From JAPOXR01 sp965221935 (GTDB lineage: Bacteria > Pseudomonadota > Alphaproteobacteria > Rhodobacterales > Rhodobacteraceae), in contig CBDCSZ010000001.1 in NCBI GenBank assembly GCA_965221935.1, positions 62,001 through 126,000 on the forward strand: 64,000 nt of DNA, written 5' to 3'. This document shows, piece by piece, positions 9,876 through 18,603 of the stretch. The position numbers were made by a program, and so were the translations under genes. A model generated the notes under the pieces. It was given only the letters and a program-made list of their open reading frames with translations. It had not been told where the DNA came from and made no database searches. Position 1 is the stretch's first letter, and each line of letters starts with the position of its first letter.

Positions 9876-10929
9876 GCGCCGCCGCGGCCGGATGCGGCGG
9901 TCCGGCCCCAGGGGGAAGTTCGCGGCGCACAAAATAACGCGGATTTGTGAGCTGCCGCCGGAGTGCCGGAATCATCTCGCGGTAGGCATCGGCAACGCCG
10001 TTGTATGCCGGCGGGCAGTCCGCCTTGATCTCGTCGTGCAATGCGGGAAGCGCATAGAAAGGAACCATCGGAAACATGTGATGTTCAACATGATAATTCA
10101 TGTTGGAATAGATGAAGCTTAGGACCGGGTTCAGATACACCGTCCGTGTGTTCAGCCTGTGATCGGGAATATCTTCGGCAAGGCCGGCATGCTGCGTGGC
10201 CGAAAGCGCGCTGTGCACCCATGATCCGTAAAATGTCGGCAATCCCGCGAACAGCAGCGGCAGAAAGCTTCCTAAGGCTGCCGAAACGATCACCAGCGCA
10301 GCGATCGCCCCCACCTGGAACCGGGCGTGCAGTATGGCCCTGCCCCACTCGCTTTCGGGAACATATTGTTTTTCTTCATCCGAAAGCCGCCCGAAACTCT
10401 GTCGAAATGTCTGCAGCGCTTCAGTCAATCCGGACTTCAGGTGAATGATGTTGAGAATTTCTCCCCAGACGTCCGGCGGGCGGGGATAGGCGATTTCCGG
10501 GTCGCGGCCGACAATGATCGTATCTGTGTGGTGCCGTGTGTGGCTCCAGCGCCAGACATGCGGGTTCTTGAATGACATGAACCCCAGAACAACCAAAAAG
10601 AACTCGTTGACGGCCCGCGACCGGAACGGTGTGCCGTGCAGACATTCGTGGAACCGGGATTCCGCGCAAGACCCGTAAAGCACCCCGTAAACAAGGAACG
10701 CCGGCACCGCGTGCCAGGCGCCGATGCTCAGGAATGCCAGCGTCCCCGATCCTGCCAACAGCGCAATCCACAACGCATAGTTGCGCCAGACGACGGTATC
10801 GTTTCGCCGCATGAGCTGTTTCATCCGCTTCCGAGGCACAGCACAGACATACCAGTCTTCGTGCCCGAATCTGACGGCATCGGCTTTGCCGGTCAGACTG
10901 TAGTCTCTGAAGTTGGACGAATCGCCCAT
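9850..10929 (-). CDS. membrane fatty acid desaturase
   Basis: 359-residue integral membrane di-iron desaturase. Three histidine boxes are intact: HECLH (HxxxH), HTRHH (HxxHH) and HVEHH (HxxHH), with hydrophobic helix pairs between them. The start at 10929 (MGDSSNFRDYSL) is chosen over the longer frame to 11025, because the upstream part overlaps the shared control region with the divergent LacI gene. The enzyme would introduce a double bond into acyl lipid or a related long-chain substrate. The divergent arrangement with the LacI regulator raises the possibility of shared control, but the regulator's clear targets lie downstream of it. Confidence 0.85.
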   Translation of the reverse strand: MGDSSNFRDYSLTGKADAVRFGHEDWYVCAVPRKRMKQLMRRNDTVVWRNYALWIALLAGSGTLAFLSIGAWHAVPAFLVYGVLYGSCAESRFHECLHGTPFRSRAVNEFFLVVLGFMSFKNPHVWRWSHTRHHTDTIIVGRDPEIAYPRPPDVWGEILNIIHLKSGLTEALQTFRQSFGRLSDEEKQYVPESEWGRAILHARFQVGAIAALVIVSAALGSFLPLLFAGLPTFYGSWVHSALSATQHAGLAEDIPDHRLNTRTVYLNPVLSFIYSNMNYHVEHHMFPMVPFYALPALHDEIKADCPPAYNGVADAYREMIPALRRQLTNPRYFVRRELPPGAGPPHPAAAALNRSPALA

Positions 10930-11017
10930 GGCATCAAATCTCCAATTCCTTCCAACATACCGCAAGAATCGGGCAAACCGGCTCGATTCGACCCGCAGGA
11001 TTGATTTGATTGCATTT

Positions 11018-11055
11018 CTATCCAATAATCTGGAATTGTCGGATAGGTTCTATCC
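11018..11055. promoter_or_regulatory. inverted-repeat operator candidate upstream of LacI gene
   Basis: A 15-base inverted repeat, GGATAG-GTT-CTATCC, lies at 11041-11055, only 19 bases before the regulator start. A further CTATCC half-site lies at 11018-11023. Another CTATCCA occurs at 12151-12157 in front of the TRAP genes. The position fits autoregulation by the LacI protein. The three-base centre is unusual for LacI operators, which mostly have an even CG centre. Confidence 0.4.
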
Positions 11056-11074
11056 AACCAATGGAGATGTTGTC

Positions 11075-12088
11075 ATGGCCTCGCGCGCAACCATCGCTGA
11101 CGTTGCCAACAAGGCAGGTGTCAGTGTCGCGACAGTCGACCGCGTCCTCAACGAAAGGCGGCGGGTCAAACCGGCCACGGCGGAAGCGGTTCGGGCGGCC
11201 GCGGAAGATGTCGGGTTTTACGCCGCGTCTCTGCTGGCAAGACGCGCCCTGGAACTGGTGCCGGAAAAAAGACTCGGCTTTGTGCTGCAGAAACAGACCA
11301 AGGAATTCTATTGCCGCCTGGAGGAAGACATTGCGGCGCAGGCGGCGGCGCTGCCGGAATGCAAAGCGCTGTGCCGGACCCGGTTTGTCAATGAACTCGC
11401 GCCAGGCCCCATCATTCAAGCGATGCGGGAGCTGGTAAACGCCGGTGTCGACGCGATCGGCGCAGTGGCCATCGAGCATCCGTATATCAATGATGAAATC
11501 ACCCGGCTGCGAAACGCCGGGATTCCGGTCTGGGCCCTGCTCAGCAGCATCTCGTCGCCGGATATTGCCGGATACATCGGCATAGACGCGCGGAAAGCGG
11601 GACGTTCTGCCGCCTGGGGCATGGCCAGATGCGCCAAGCCGGGAACCGTGATCGGCGTGCTTGTCGGCAGCCACCGCTATCGATCGCATGAAGACCGCGA
11701 CGGAGGCTTTCGTTCGTATATTCGTGAACGCCGGCCTGACTTTCGCCTGCTGCAGTCAATATCCTATCTTGATGACAGAAGCGGGGCCTACGAGTCGGTG
11801 GCTGAACTGGCGGCGAAACAGCCGGACCTTGGAGGGATTTATCTGATCGGCGGCGGTGCGGGCGGCGCGGTTCAAGCCCTTCGCGACGAAAAGCTGGATC
11901 CAGCCGCAGCCCTGATTTGCCACGAGCTGACACCGACAACGCGCGATGCCCTCATTGACGGCACCGTGGACATGATCATTCACGCCCCCACTGAGAGAAT
12001 TGCGCGGGCGGCGGTGCGGGCGCTGTCGAGCGGCGGCGCGCCCGCCGGCCCATTGGAATTCGGTGTGCTGATTTCGGAAAATGTGTGA
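11075..12088 (+). CDS. LacI-family transcriptional regulator
   Basis: 337-residue DNA-binding regulator. The N-terminal helix-turn-helix reads ATIADVANKAGVSVATVDRVLN followed by the hinge RRRVKPATAEAVRAAAEDVGF. The rest is a periplasmic-binding-protein-like effector domain (GYIGIDARKAGRSAAWGMA, GSHRYRSHEDRDGGFRSYI). The ATG at 11075 has GGAG eight bases upstream. It precedes the TRAP/dehydrogenase/isomerase/PanB-like genes on the same strand and is probably their substrate-responsive repressor. Confidence 0.88.
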   Translation: MASRATIADVANKAGVSVATVDRVLNERRRVKPATAEAVRAAAEDVGFYAASLLARRALELVPEKRLGFVLQKQTKEFYCRLEEDIAAQAAALPECKALCRTRFVNELAPGPIIQAMRELVNAGVDAIGAVAIEHPYINDEITRLRNAGIPVWALLSSISSPDIAGYIGIDARKAGRSAAWGMARCAKPGTVIGVLVGSHRYRSHEDRDGGFRSYIRERRPDFRLLQSISYLDDRSGAYESVAELAAKQPDLGGIYLIGGGAGGAVQALRDEKLDPAAALICHELTPTTRDALIDGTVDMIIHAPTERIARAAVRALSSGGAPAGPLEFGVLISENV

Positions 12089-12294
12089 GCCGGCTTCCCA
12101 CTCGGCCGCGGCGCACAAGCGAAGACCAGGGGAATGAACTATGACAGAATCTATCCAGCCGCCTGCCATTTCCGCCCGCCTGCCGGCGATTGAAGCCCGG
12201 TCCGGCGCCGCATACCTATGCCGTCCGCATCTTGACGCATGGTCTTATGTGCGGGAAAAAAGGCCTTCATTGTTCCAGAGCAACCGAAACACTT

Positions 12295-13329
12295 TTGGAG
12301 AAAGACAACATCCAATACCTGAAAACTCTAACTTTGGGCGCCGCGGCCGCCGCGCTTTTGGCCGGCCCGTCCCTCGCACAAGACCATAAGCTGCGCATCC
12401 AAACCCACTTTTCGGCGAACTCCACTCCGGGTGAGCTGATCATGCAATTCATCGACGACGTTCAGACCATGTCCGACGGGGCGCTCGAGATTCAAATGCA
12501 TTTCAATGCCGAGGTCGTCGCCCAGAACGAAACTCTCGGGGCCACATCGCAGGGAATCCTGGACTGTGACATGACCGGCGCTTCGGGCAATGTCGGCAAA
12601 GACCCCGGGTTCCAGTTCGCTGGCGACATTATGGGCGGCTACGACACACCGTTCCAGTTCCTTTCATGGTTCCATCATGGCGGCGGCCGCGATGCGGTGC
12701 AGTCGCATCTGTACGATCCGCTGAATGTGCATCTGGTCGGGCTGTGGCTGCAAGGGCACGAATCGCTTTCCTCGACCAGTTCGCTGGCGGGTTTTGCCGA
12801 TCTGGAGGATTGGAAATTCCGCTCGCCGCCGGGGCTGGAAACAGAGATTTTCGCGTCGTTTGGCGCCAAGCCGATCGTCATGGATTTCGGCGAAGTTCCG
12901 ACCGCGCTGCGCACCGGCATCGTTGCCGGCGCCGACGCTTCCACCCTGAACACAAACGTTTCGCTGGGACTGTTCGACACGGCAACGCACGCAACCTATC
13001 CTGGATTCCACTCGATGCCGACAGAAACGCTCGCATGCAACAAGGATGCGTGGAACAAATTGCCTGAGAGCATTCAGCGCATTGTCGAAGTCGCGCTCTA
13101 CAGGACCGCGCTCAACCTCGCGCTGCTGACCGAAATCAAGGACAAGCGGGCTGCCAAAGACCTGCTGGCGCAAGGCGTCACACTGCATGATTGGTCACTG
13201 GAAGACCGCAAGGCGTTCCGTTCCTTCGCCCAAGAGCGCTGGGCCGACTGGAGCACCAGATCGCTGGCCGCCCAGGCGATTGTTGAAAGCCACGTGGCGT
13301 TCATGGACGAGCTTGGATTGCTCAAGTAA
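12295..13329 (+). CDS. dctP: TRAP transporter substrate-binding protein (DctP family), start uncertain
   Basis: Periplasmic solute receptor of a TRAP transporter. The signal peptide is clear (YLKTLTLGAAAAALLAG then PSLAQ), followed by KLRIQTHFSANSTPGELIMQF and the usual DctP body ending in LGLLK. There is no ATG or GTG at the expected place. A TTG at 12295 is in frame, but it lies within the TTGGAG that would serve as ribosome site. That GGAG is ideally spaced for an ATC codon at 12310. Upstream in-frame ATGs (12190 and one later) give an overlong leader. It is followed by dctQ and dctM. Confidence 0.85.
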   Translation: MEKDNIQYLKTLTLGAAAAALLAGPSLAQDHKLRIQTHFSANSTPGELIMQFIDDVQTMSDGALEIQMHFNAEVVAQNETLGATSQGILDCDMTGASGNVGKDPGFQFAGDIMGGYDTPFQFLSWFHHGGGRDAVQSHLYDPLNVHLVGLWLQGHESLSSTSSLAGFADLEDWKFRSPPGLETEIFASFGAKPIVMDFGEVPTALRTGIVAGADASTLNTNVSLGLFDTATHATYPGFHSMPTETLACNKDAWNKLPESIQRIVEVALYRTALNLALLTEIKDKRAAKDLLAQGVTLHDWSLEDRKAFRSFAQERWADWSTRSLAAQAIVESHVAFMDELGLLK

Positions 13330-13427
13330 TTCCGCTCTGATCTCAACTGGATTCGGCGCCGGGTGGCATTTCCTCCCGGCGCCGATTGCTGTACCTGCCT
13401 GTCGGTCTCACTTCTGGACTTCGGTTG

Positions 13428-14036
13428 ATGGACAAGCAATCACTGCGGCCGGATCAAACCGGATCAAAACTGCGAAGGCTTGCGCAGTGGTTTGTCGCAA
13501 GACCGCCGGAAGCGACAGTGACCTGGATCGACAGGTTCAACACGTTTGTGTGCCGGGTCGCGATGCTTCTGTCCGCGGTTGCCGTCATCATCACGTTTTA
13601 TGAAGTTGTGATGCGCTACGTGTTCGGCAAACCCACACTTTGGGTCAATGAAATGACGCTGTGGATGGGCAGCGTGATTTTTCTGATGGCCGGCGTTTAC
13701 GCGATGCAGCGGCGCTCGCATATCCGGATCACCGCTGTCTATGACATCATGCCGCCGCGCCTGAAACTTGCCTGCGATGCGTTCTCCACCCTCGTGGTTG
13801 TCGCCTACGCCACCGCAATGATTTCGGCAGGGTTCAAAGTCGCGTGGTCCACTCTCATTTCCTGGGAACGTTTTGGAACGTTTTGGAATCCCCCGATTCC
13901 CGCCACCGTCAAACCGCTGGTGCTGATCGCCACCGCGCTGGTGGCCGTGCAGGCGGTGAACAATTTGCTGGTGGATGGACGCCGGCTGCTGGAGGCGCCT
14001 GAACGCGAAGACCCGGCGGCCGGCGGTGAAAACTGA
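13428..14036 (+). CDS. dctQ: TRAP transporter small permease (DctQ)
   Basis: 202-residue small membrane subunit of the TRAP transporter with four predicted helices: AMLLSAVAVIITFYEVV, MTLWMGSVIFLMAGVYAM, AFSTLVVVAYATAM and KPLVLIATALVAVQAV. The motif VNEMTLWMGS followed by a hydrophobic helix and RRSHIRI is typical of DctQ. The start at 13428 is used because the open frame upstream overlaps the gap after dctP without support. Two bases separate its stop from the dctM ATG, so translation is probably coupled. Confidence 0.88.
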   Translation: MDKQSLRPDQTGSKLRRLAQWFVARPPEATVTWIDRFNTFVCRVAMLLSAVAVIITFYEVVMRYVFGKPTLWVNEMTLWMGSVIFLMAGVYAMQRRSHIRITAVYDIMPPRLKLACDAFSTLVVVAYATAMISAGFKVAWSTLISWERFGTFWNPPIPATVKPLVLIATALVAVQAVNNLLVDGRRLLEAPEREDPAAGGEN

Positions 14037-14608
14037 CGATGGATATCGGCACACTTTCTCTCCTTCTCCTGATCGGGATATTCGTTCTTCTCGCCATTGG
14101 CGTGCCCCTCGGCTTTGCAACCGGGCTGCTCGGCGCGATCATCATTTTCTCAAACTTCGGCATGCCCGGCCTCGGTCTGGTCATGCAGCGGGTCTATGAC
14201 CTTGCAATCACCTATTCGATCATTGCGGTGCCGCTGTTCATTGTCATGGCGTCGCTGCTTGAACGCAGCGGCATCGCCAAAGACATGTACAACGCGCTGA
14301 ATATTGCGCTCGGCAGGCTTCGCGGCGGTGTCGCCATCGTCACCACAGTGATGGCGGTCATCATGGCGGCGATGTCAGGGATCATCGGCGGCGAAATTGT
14401 GCTGCTGGGTCTGGTTGCCCTGCCGCAGATGCTGCGCCTCGGCTACAACAAGTGTTTGGCGATTGGAACCATCTGCGCCGGCGGCTCGCTGGGGACAATG
14501 ATTCCGCCGTCGGTTGTGTTGATCATCTTCGGGCTCATCACTGAGACCTCCATCACCGCCCTGTTCACCGCCGCCTTTGTTCCCGGCTTGATGCTTGCGA
14601 CAACCTAC

Positions 14609-16718
14609 CCCATCTTTAACATTTCTGCGTTGGATTTGAGGTCGATTTGACGGTGTTCGATTCGCAACTCATTGATTTATTGTGATTTGATGTTTCAGGA
14701 ATCGTTTGTAGTGCCATGTTTTTTGAGTAATGCCTTGCGGCGGGGGATTCCTTCTGCCATAGCTGCCGCATGTTCATTCGACAGACCAAGACCGGCACCG
14801 CCAGCGACGGCAGCGACCAAATCACCTTCCGCCTGGTCGAGAACCGCCGCGAGGGGGACAGGATCCGTCAGCGCACCCTTCTCAATCTCGGGCGCCATTT
14901 TGCAATCGGGCGCGGGCACTGGCCGGACCTGTGCCGACGCATCTCGGATCATCTCACCGGACAGACCACCCTCGGCCTCGCCGATCCCGATCCGGGGATC
15001 GAGGCCGAGGCCCGCAGAATCTCCGCCCTGCTGATTGGCCGCGGGAAAGACAGCGGCGGGGAAGGCGCGAAGCGGGACTGGCAGAGTGTTGATGTCAATT
15101 CCGCCAGCGACAGCGACGGGCGCTCGGTCGGTGTCGAGCATGCCGGGCTCGAGGCGCTGTCCGGTCTCGGCCTGCCGGCATTGTTCGACGGTCTCGGTTT
15201 CAACCGCCGCCAGCGCTGCTGCGCCCTGGCGGCCATTGTCGCGCGCATGGCCGCGCCGGACCCGGAGCGGGCGACCAACTTCTGGCTGCGCCGGCACAGC
15301 GCCCTCGGCGAGATGCTCGGGATCGATTTCGGCGCTCTGAGCGACATGGCGCTCTGCCGCGCCTCGGATCTGCTCCTTGCCCATCAGGACAGCATCGAGG
15401 ATCACCTCTTCGCCCGGGCCCGGTCCCTGTTCGACTTCAAGCCGACGATCGCGCTGTACGATCTCACCAACACGTTCTATGAAGGCCGGGCGCCAATCCA
15501 GCCCAAGGCGCGGCGCGGGCATTCGAAGGAACGGCGCAGCGACTGCCCGCTGCTTTCGCTTGGCCTGGTTCTCGATGCCAGCGGCTTTGTCCGGCGCAGC
15601 CGGGTGTTTGCCGGCAATGTCACCGAACACAGGACACTCACGCACATGCTCACCAGCCTCGGCGCTCCGGAAGGCGCGGTCGTCATCATGGACGGCGGTA
15701 TCGCGACCGAGGACAACCTGCGGTGGCTGCGCGCCAGCGCCTATCGCTATCTCGTGGTCTCACGCACCACCAAGCGGGTCTTCGATTCCGACGAGGCCAG
15801 GGCAATCACGACCGCGTCATGCGACAAGGTCGCCATCTACAAGGAATCCGTCACCCGCGAGGAAGAGGACGGCACGGAATACAAGGAGTCCTGGCTGCGG
15901 TGCCTTTCCGAAGCCCGGGCGGAAAAGGAACGCGGCATCATCAATCGTTTCAGGACACGTCTCGAAGACGGCCTGAAGAAACTGCATGACGGCCTCTCCC
16001 GCCCCAGGACCCGCAAGAAGCTTGACGACATCCAGCGCCGGATCGGGCGGCTTGCAAAGGAAAACGCGCGGGTCGCCCGGCATTACGAGATCACCGTCAC
16101 CCCCGACAGCGCCGGAACCAGGGCAACAGCCATCACCTGGAACCTCAATCCCGCCGACAATTCCATGCTGACCCACCCCGGGGTCTGCTGTCTGCGCAGC
16201 AACATCCTCGACTGGCCGGCAGAGACCATGTGGCAGACCTACGCGACCCTCACCGACGCCGAAGCCGTGTTCCGCTCGTTGAAATCCGAGCTCGGCCTGC
16301 GTCCGATCTTCCATCACAAACAGGGGCGCGCCGACGCTCACCTGTTCATCTCAGTCCTCGCCTATCAGGCAGTCCAGACACTGCGCAGACCCATGAAAGC
16401 GGCAAACATCCACGACAGCTGGACGACGGCGCGCCAGACGCTTGCGACACTGCAGCGCACGACAACCAGCTTCAGGCGCCGTGACGGCAGGACCCTGCAT
16501 GTCCGCAAGACCGCATCCGCCTCCCCCGAACAGGCGGAGATCTACCGGGCGACGGGCCTCGCGCCGCCGCCCAGGAACCTCGCCAAGACCATCGTCTGAA
16601 CCGATTCCGGCAATTCGTGGCGGCGGCCCGAAACGGCCGCCTCTCCGGATTGTAGTGCCATTCGGATTTTTTACCCGTTTGAAATCAACGCGTTACGCAC
16701 TACAATGTTAAAGATGGG
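14609..16718 (+). mobile_element. IS1634-family insertion sequence inside dctM
   Basis: A 2110-bp element with 15-base perfect terminal inverted repeats: CCCATCTTTAACATT at 14609-14623 and its complement at 16704-16718. It is flanked by a CTAC duplication at 14605-14608 and 16719-16722. It contains one transposase gene on the same strand as the target. A 12-base motif TTGTAGTGCCAT occurs near both ends (14706 and 16650), and ten bases of it recur inverted at the right terminus (16697-16706). The perfect ends, intact transposase and restorable target point to a recent insertion. Confidence 0.92.
14770..16599 (+). CDS. IS1634-family transposase
   Basis: 609-residue DDE transposase. Family features are ALYDLTNTFYEG with the first catalytic Asp, GHSKERRSDCPL, LGLVLDASGFVRRSRVFAGN, IMDGGIATEDNLRWLR with the second Asp, and a C-terminal block with TDAEAVFRSLKSELGLRPIFH containing the catalytic Glu. 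The reading frame is uninterrupted, so the protein may be active. A GC-rich inverted repeat follows the stop (about 16619-16642). Confidence 0.93.
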   Translation: MFIRQTKTGTASDGSDQITFRLVENRREGDRIRQRTLLNLGRHFAIGRGHWPDLCRRISDHLTGQTTLGLADPDPGIEAEARRISALLIGRGKDSGGEGAKRDWQSVDVNSASDSDGRSVGVEHAGLEALSGLGLPALFDGLGFNRRQRCCALAAIVARMAAPDPERATNFWLRRHSALGEMLGIDFGALSDMALCRASDLLLAHQDSIEDHLFARARSLFDFKPTIALYDLTNTFYEGRAPIQPKARRGHSKERRSDCPLLSLGLVLDASGFVRRSRVFAGNVTEHRTLTHMLTSLGAPEGAVVIMDGGIATEDNLRWLRASAYRYLVVSRTTKRVFDSDEARAITTASCDKVAIYKESVTREEEDGTEYKESWLRCLSEARAEKERGIINRFRTRLEDGLKKLHDGLSRPRTRKKLDDIQRRIGRLAKENARVARHYEITVTPDSAGTRATAITWNLNPADNSMLTHPGVCCLRSNILDWPAETMWQTYATLTDAEAVFRSLKSELGLRPIFHHKQGRADAHLFISVLAYQAVQTLRRPMKAANIHDSWTTARQTLATLQRTTTSFRRRDGRTLHVRKTASASPEQAEIYRATGLAPPPRNLAKTIV

Positions 16719-17694
16719 CTACATCGGCTACATCATCGTCATCACCCGGCTGAATCCGTCACTTGCGCCGACTCCTGACGAAGCAGGCGGAACCGATATC
16801 GAGATTGCCACAATGAAGTCCGGCGTCGGGGCCGAACTTGCCCGCTGCCTGTTTCCGGTCTTGGTCGGGCTGCTGGCAGTCATCGCCGCGCGGTTTTTCG
16901 GCGCCGACGGCGTCGGCCAGGTCGCAAGCTTTATTTTTGCCAGCGCGGCCGTTTGGCTGTTCACTGTCTACATGATGCGCAACGACTTTGAACATCCGGT
17001 CTCGAAGGGATTGCTGCCGCCCTTGATTGTCGTTGATCTCGTTCTGGGATCCATCTATGGCGGCGTGACCGGAATCACCGAGGCGGCCGCTATGGGGGTT
17101 GTCGCAACCTTTGTTTTGACCACGATCCGCAGAGAGGTCGGCCTCCGCATGCTGTTCGAAAGTCTCGAACAGACTTTTCGTTCGGTGGGCACGATTCTCT
17201 GGGTCACATTTGGCGCCACGGTGCTGGCCGGCGCCTACAGCCTGTCGGGCGGCAACGCTTATGTCGCCAATCTGATTTTCGGCCTCGATATTGCGCCGAT
17301 TGGCGTCATTCTGATCATGATGGCGATCTTTCTGATCCTCGGCATGTTTATGGACTGGATTGGCATCGTATTGCTGACAATGCCGGTCTTCATGCCGATC
17401 GTCATCAAACTCGGCTACGATCCGGTGTGGTTCGGAATTCTGTTCTGCGTCAATATGCAGGTGGCATTCCTGACTCCGCCCTTTGGATCGGCGGCATTCT
17501 ACCTGAAGAGCGTGACGCCTCCGGAGATCGACCTGATCACGATTTACCGCTCTTTCGGGCCCTTCATCTGCCTGCAGCTGGCGGTGCTCGCCCTGCTTGT
17601 GACTTTTCCCGAAATCTCGCTCTTTCTGGTCAGATAGGACCAATCGGCGCCGTTTCCGCGTCTCTTCAACGCACGATAGAAAAAGGAACAGGCT

Positions 17695-18603
17695 ATGGCA
17701 CAGCGCGTCGGCGTCATCGGGCTCGGGGATATGGGGTCCGGGATTGCCAAGAACCTGATCAAGGCGGGATTCGAAACCGCCGGATTTGACCTCAGCCCGG
17801 CGCGAATGCAGGCGTTCACCGACATGGGCGGCGTCGCGGCCGCCAACGCCCGGGAAGCCGGCAGCGGTTCGCAGGCTGTTTTTGTCATGGTTATGGACGG
17901 CAGCCAGGCCAGATCGGCGATTTTTGACGCCGACGGGCTGCTTGCATCCATGTCGCCGGGATCGACAATTCTGATGACAGCCACGATTTCGGCATCCGAC
18001 ATCCGCGGCATCGGCCGCCGCTTGGATGGATCGGGCGTGGATCTGATTGACACACCCGTCAGCGGCGGGTTTCCCGGCGCGCAAAGCGGCGCTTTGACGA
18101 TGATGGCAGCTGCCCCGGACACCGTTTTGGACAAAAACCTGCCATTCATGGAAGCTGTCAGCGCCTCAATCCACCGGGTGGGGACCGAACCGGGCATGGG
18201 ACAGACTGTCAAAGCATGACTTCAGTCCCTGATCGGCTCCATTTTCGCAGCAACATGTGAGGCCACCGCACTGGCTGCGGTCGCCGGAGTCGACGCAGAC
18301 GTTTTGCGGCGTGTTTTTGCAGCTTCCAGCGCCGGGTCACAATCTTCCAACGTCGCCATGGACAACATCATCGCCGGGAGGTTTGAGAAATCCGGCAGCC
18401 ACATCCGCACCATGTACAAGGACTTGTCGCTGGTGATGGATTTGGCGCGTGAACTGGGCGTTCCGCTGTTCACAGCAGCAACCGCCATGCAGCTGTTCCA
18501 GGCTGGCATTTCCCGCAGTCCCGACGGCGACAACTGGGCCGTTGCCAAGGTCACCGAGGAGATCGTCGGCCGCGGGCTGAGGCTGGGAAAAGCGGAACAA
18601 TGA
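17695..18603 (+). pseudogene. 3-hydroxyisobutyrate-dehydrogenase-family protein with in-frame TGA
   Basis: NAD-dependent β-hydroxyacid dehydrogenase. The N-terminal Rossmann motif is VGVIGLGDMGSGIAKNL. The substrate loop is DTPVSGGFPGAQSGALTMM. The catalytic-lysine region GMGQTVKA comes directly before a TGA at 18217-18219. The same frame continues without a shift to 18603 with a normal C-terminal all-helical domain (LQSLIGSIFAATCEATALAAVAG to GLRLGKAEQ). The codon after VKA is often Cys or a small residue in relatives, so one change TGC to TGA explains the break. The product would lose its dimerisation and active-site helix unless TGA is read through. The last four bases overlap the next gene. 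Confidence 0.85.

Larger units (their letters stand above)
14039..17637 (+). pseudogene. dctM: TRAP transporter large permease (DctM) split by an IS element
   Basis: The gene is present as two exact halves, 14039-14608 and 16723-17637, separated by the IS at 14609-16718 plus one copy of the 4-base duplication CTAC. Removing these 2114 bases rejoins the frame perfectly: PGLMLATTY followed by IGYIIVITRLNPSLAP, which is a typical DctM passage. The rebuilt protein would be about 494 residues with many membrane helices. As it stands, the first half ends at a stop inside the IS (14648-14650), so the transporter should be inactive unless the element excises. Confidence 0.93.

Noticed and set aside
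18217..18219. Selenocysteine codon in the dehydrogenase
   Set aside because: No convincing bacterial SECIS hairpin directly after the TGA and no known selenoprotein in this family; a nonsense change is simpler.
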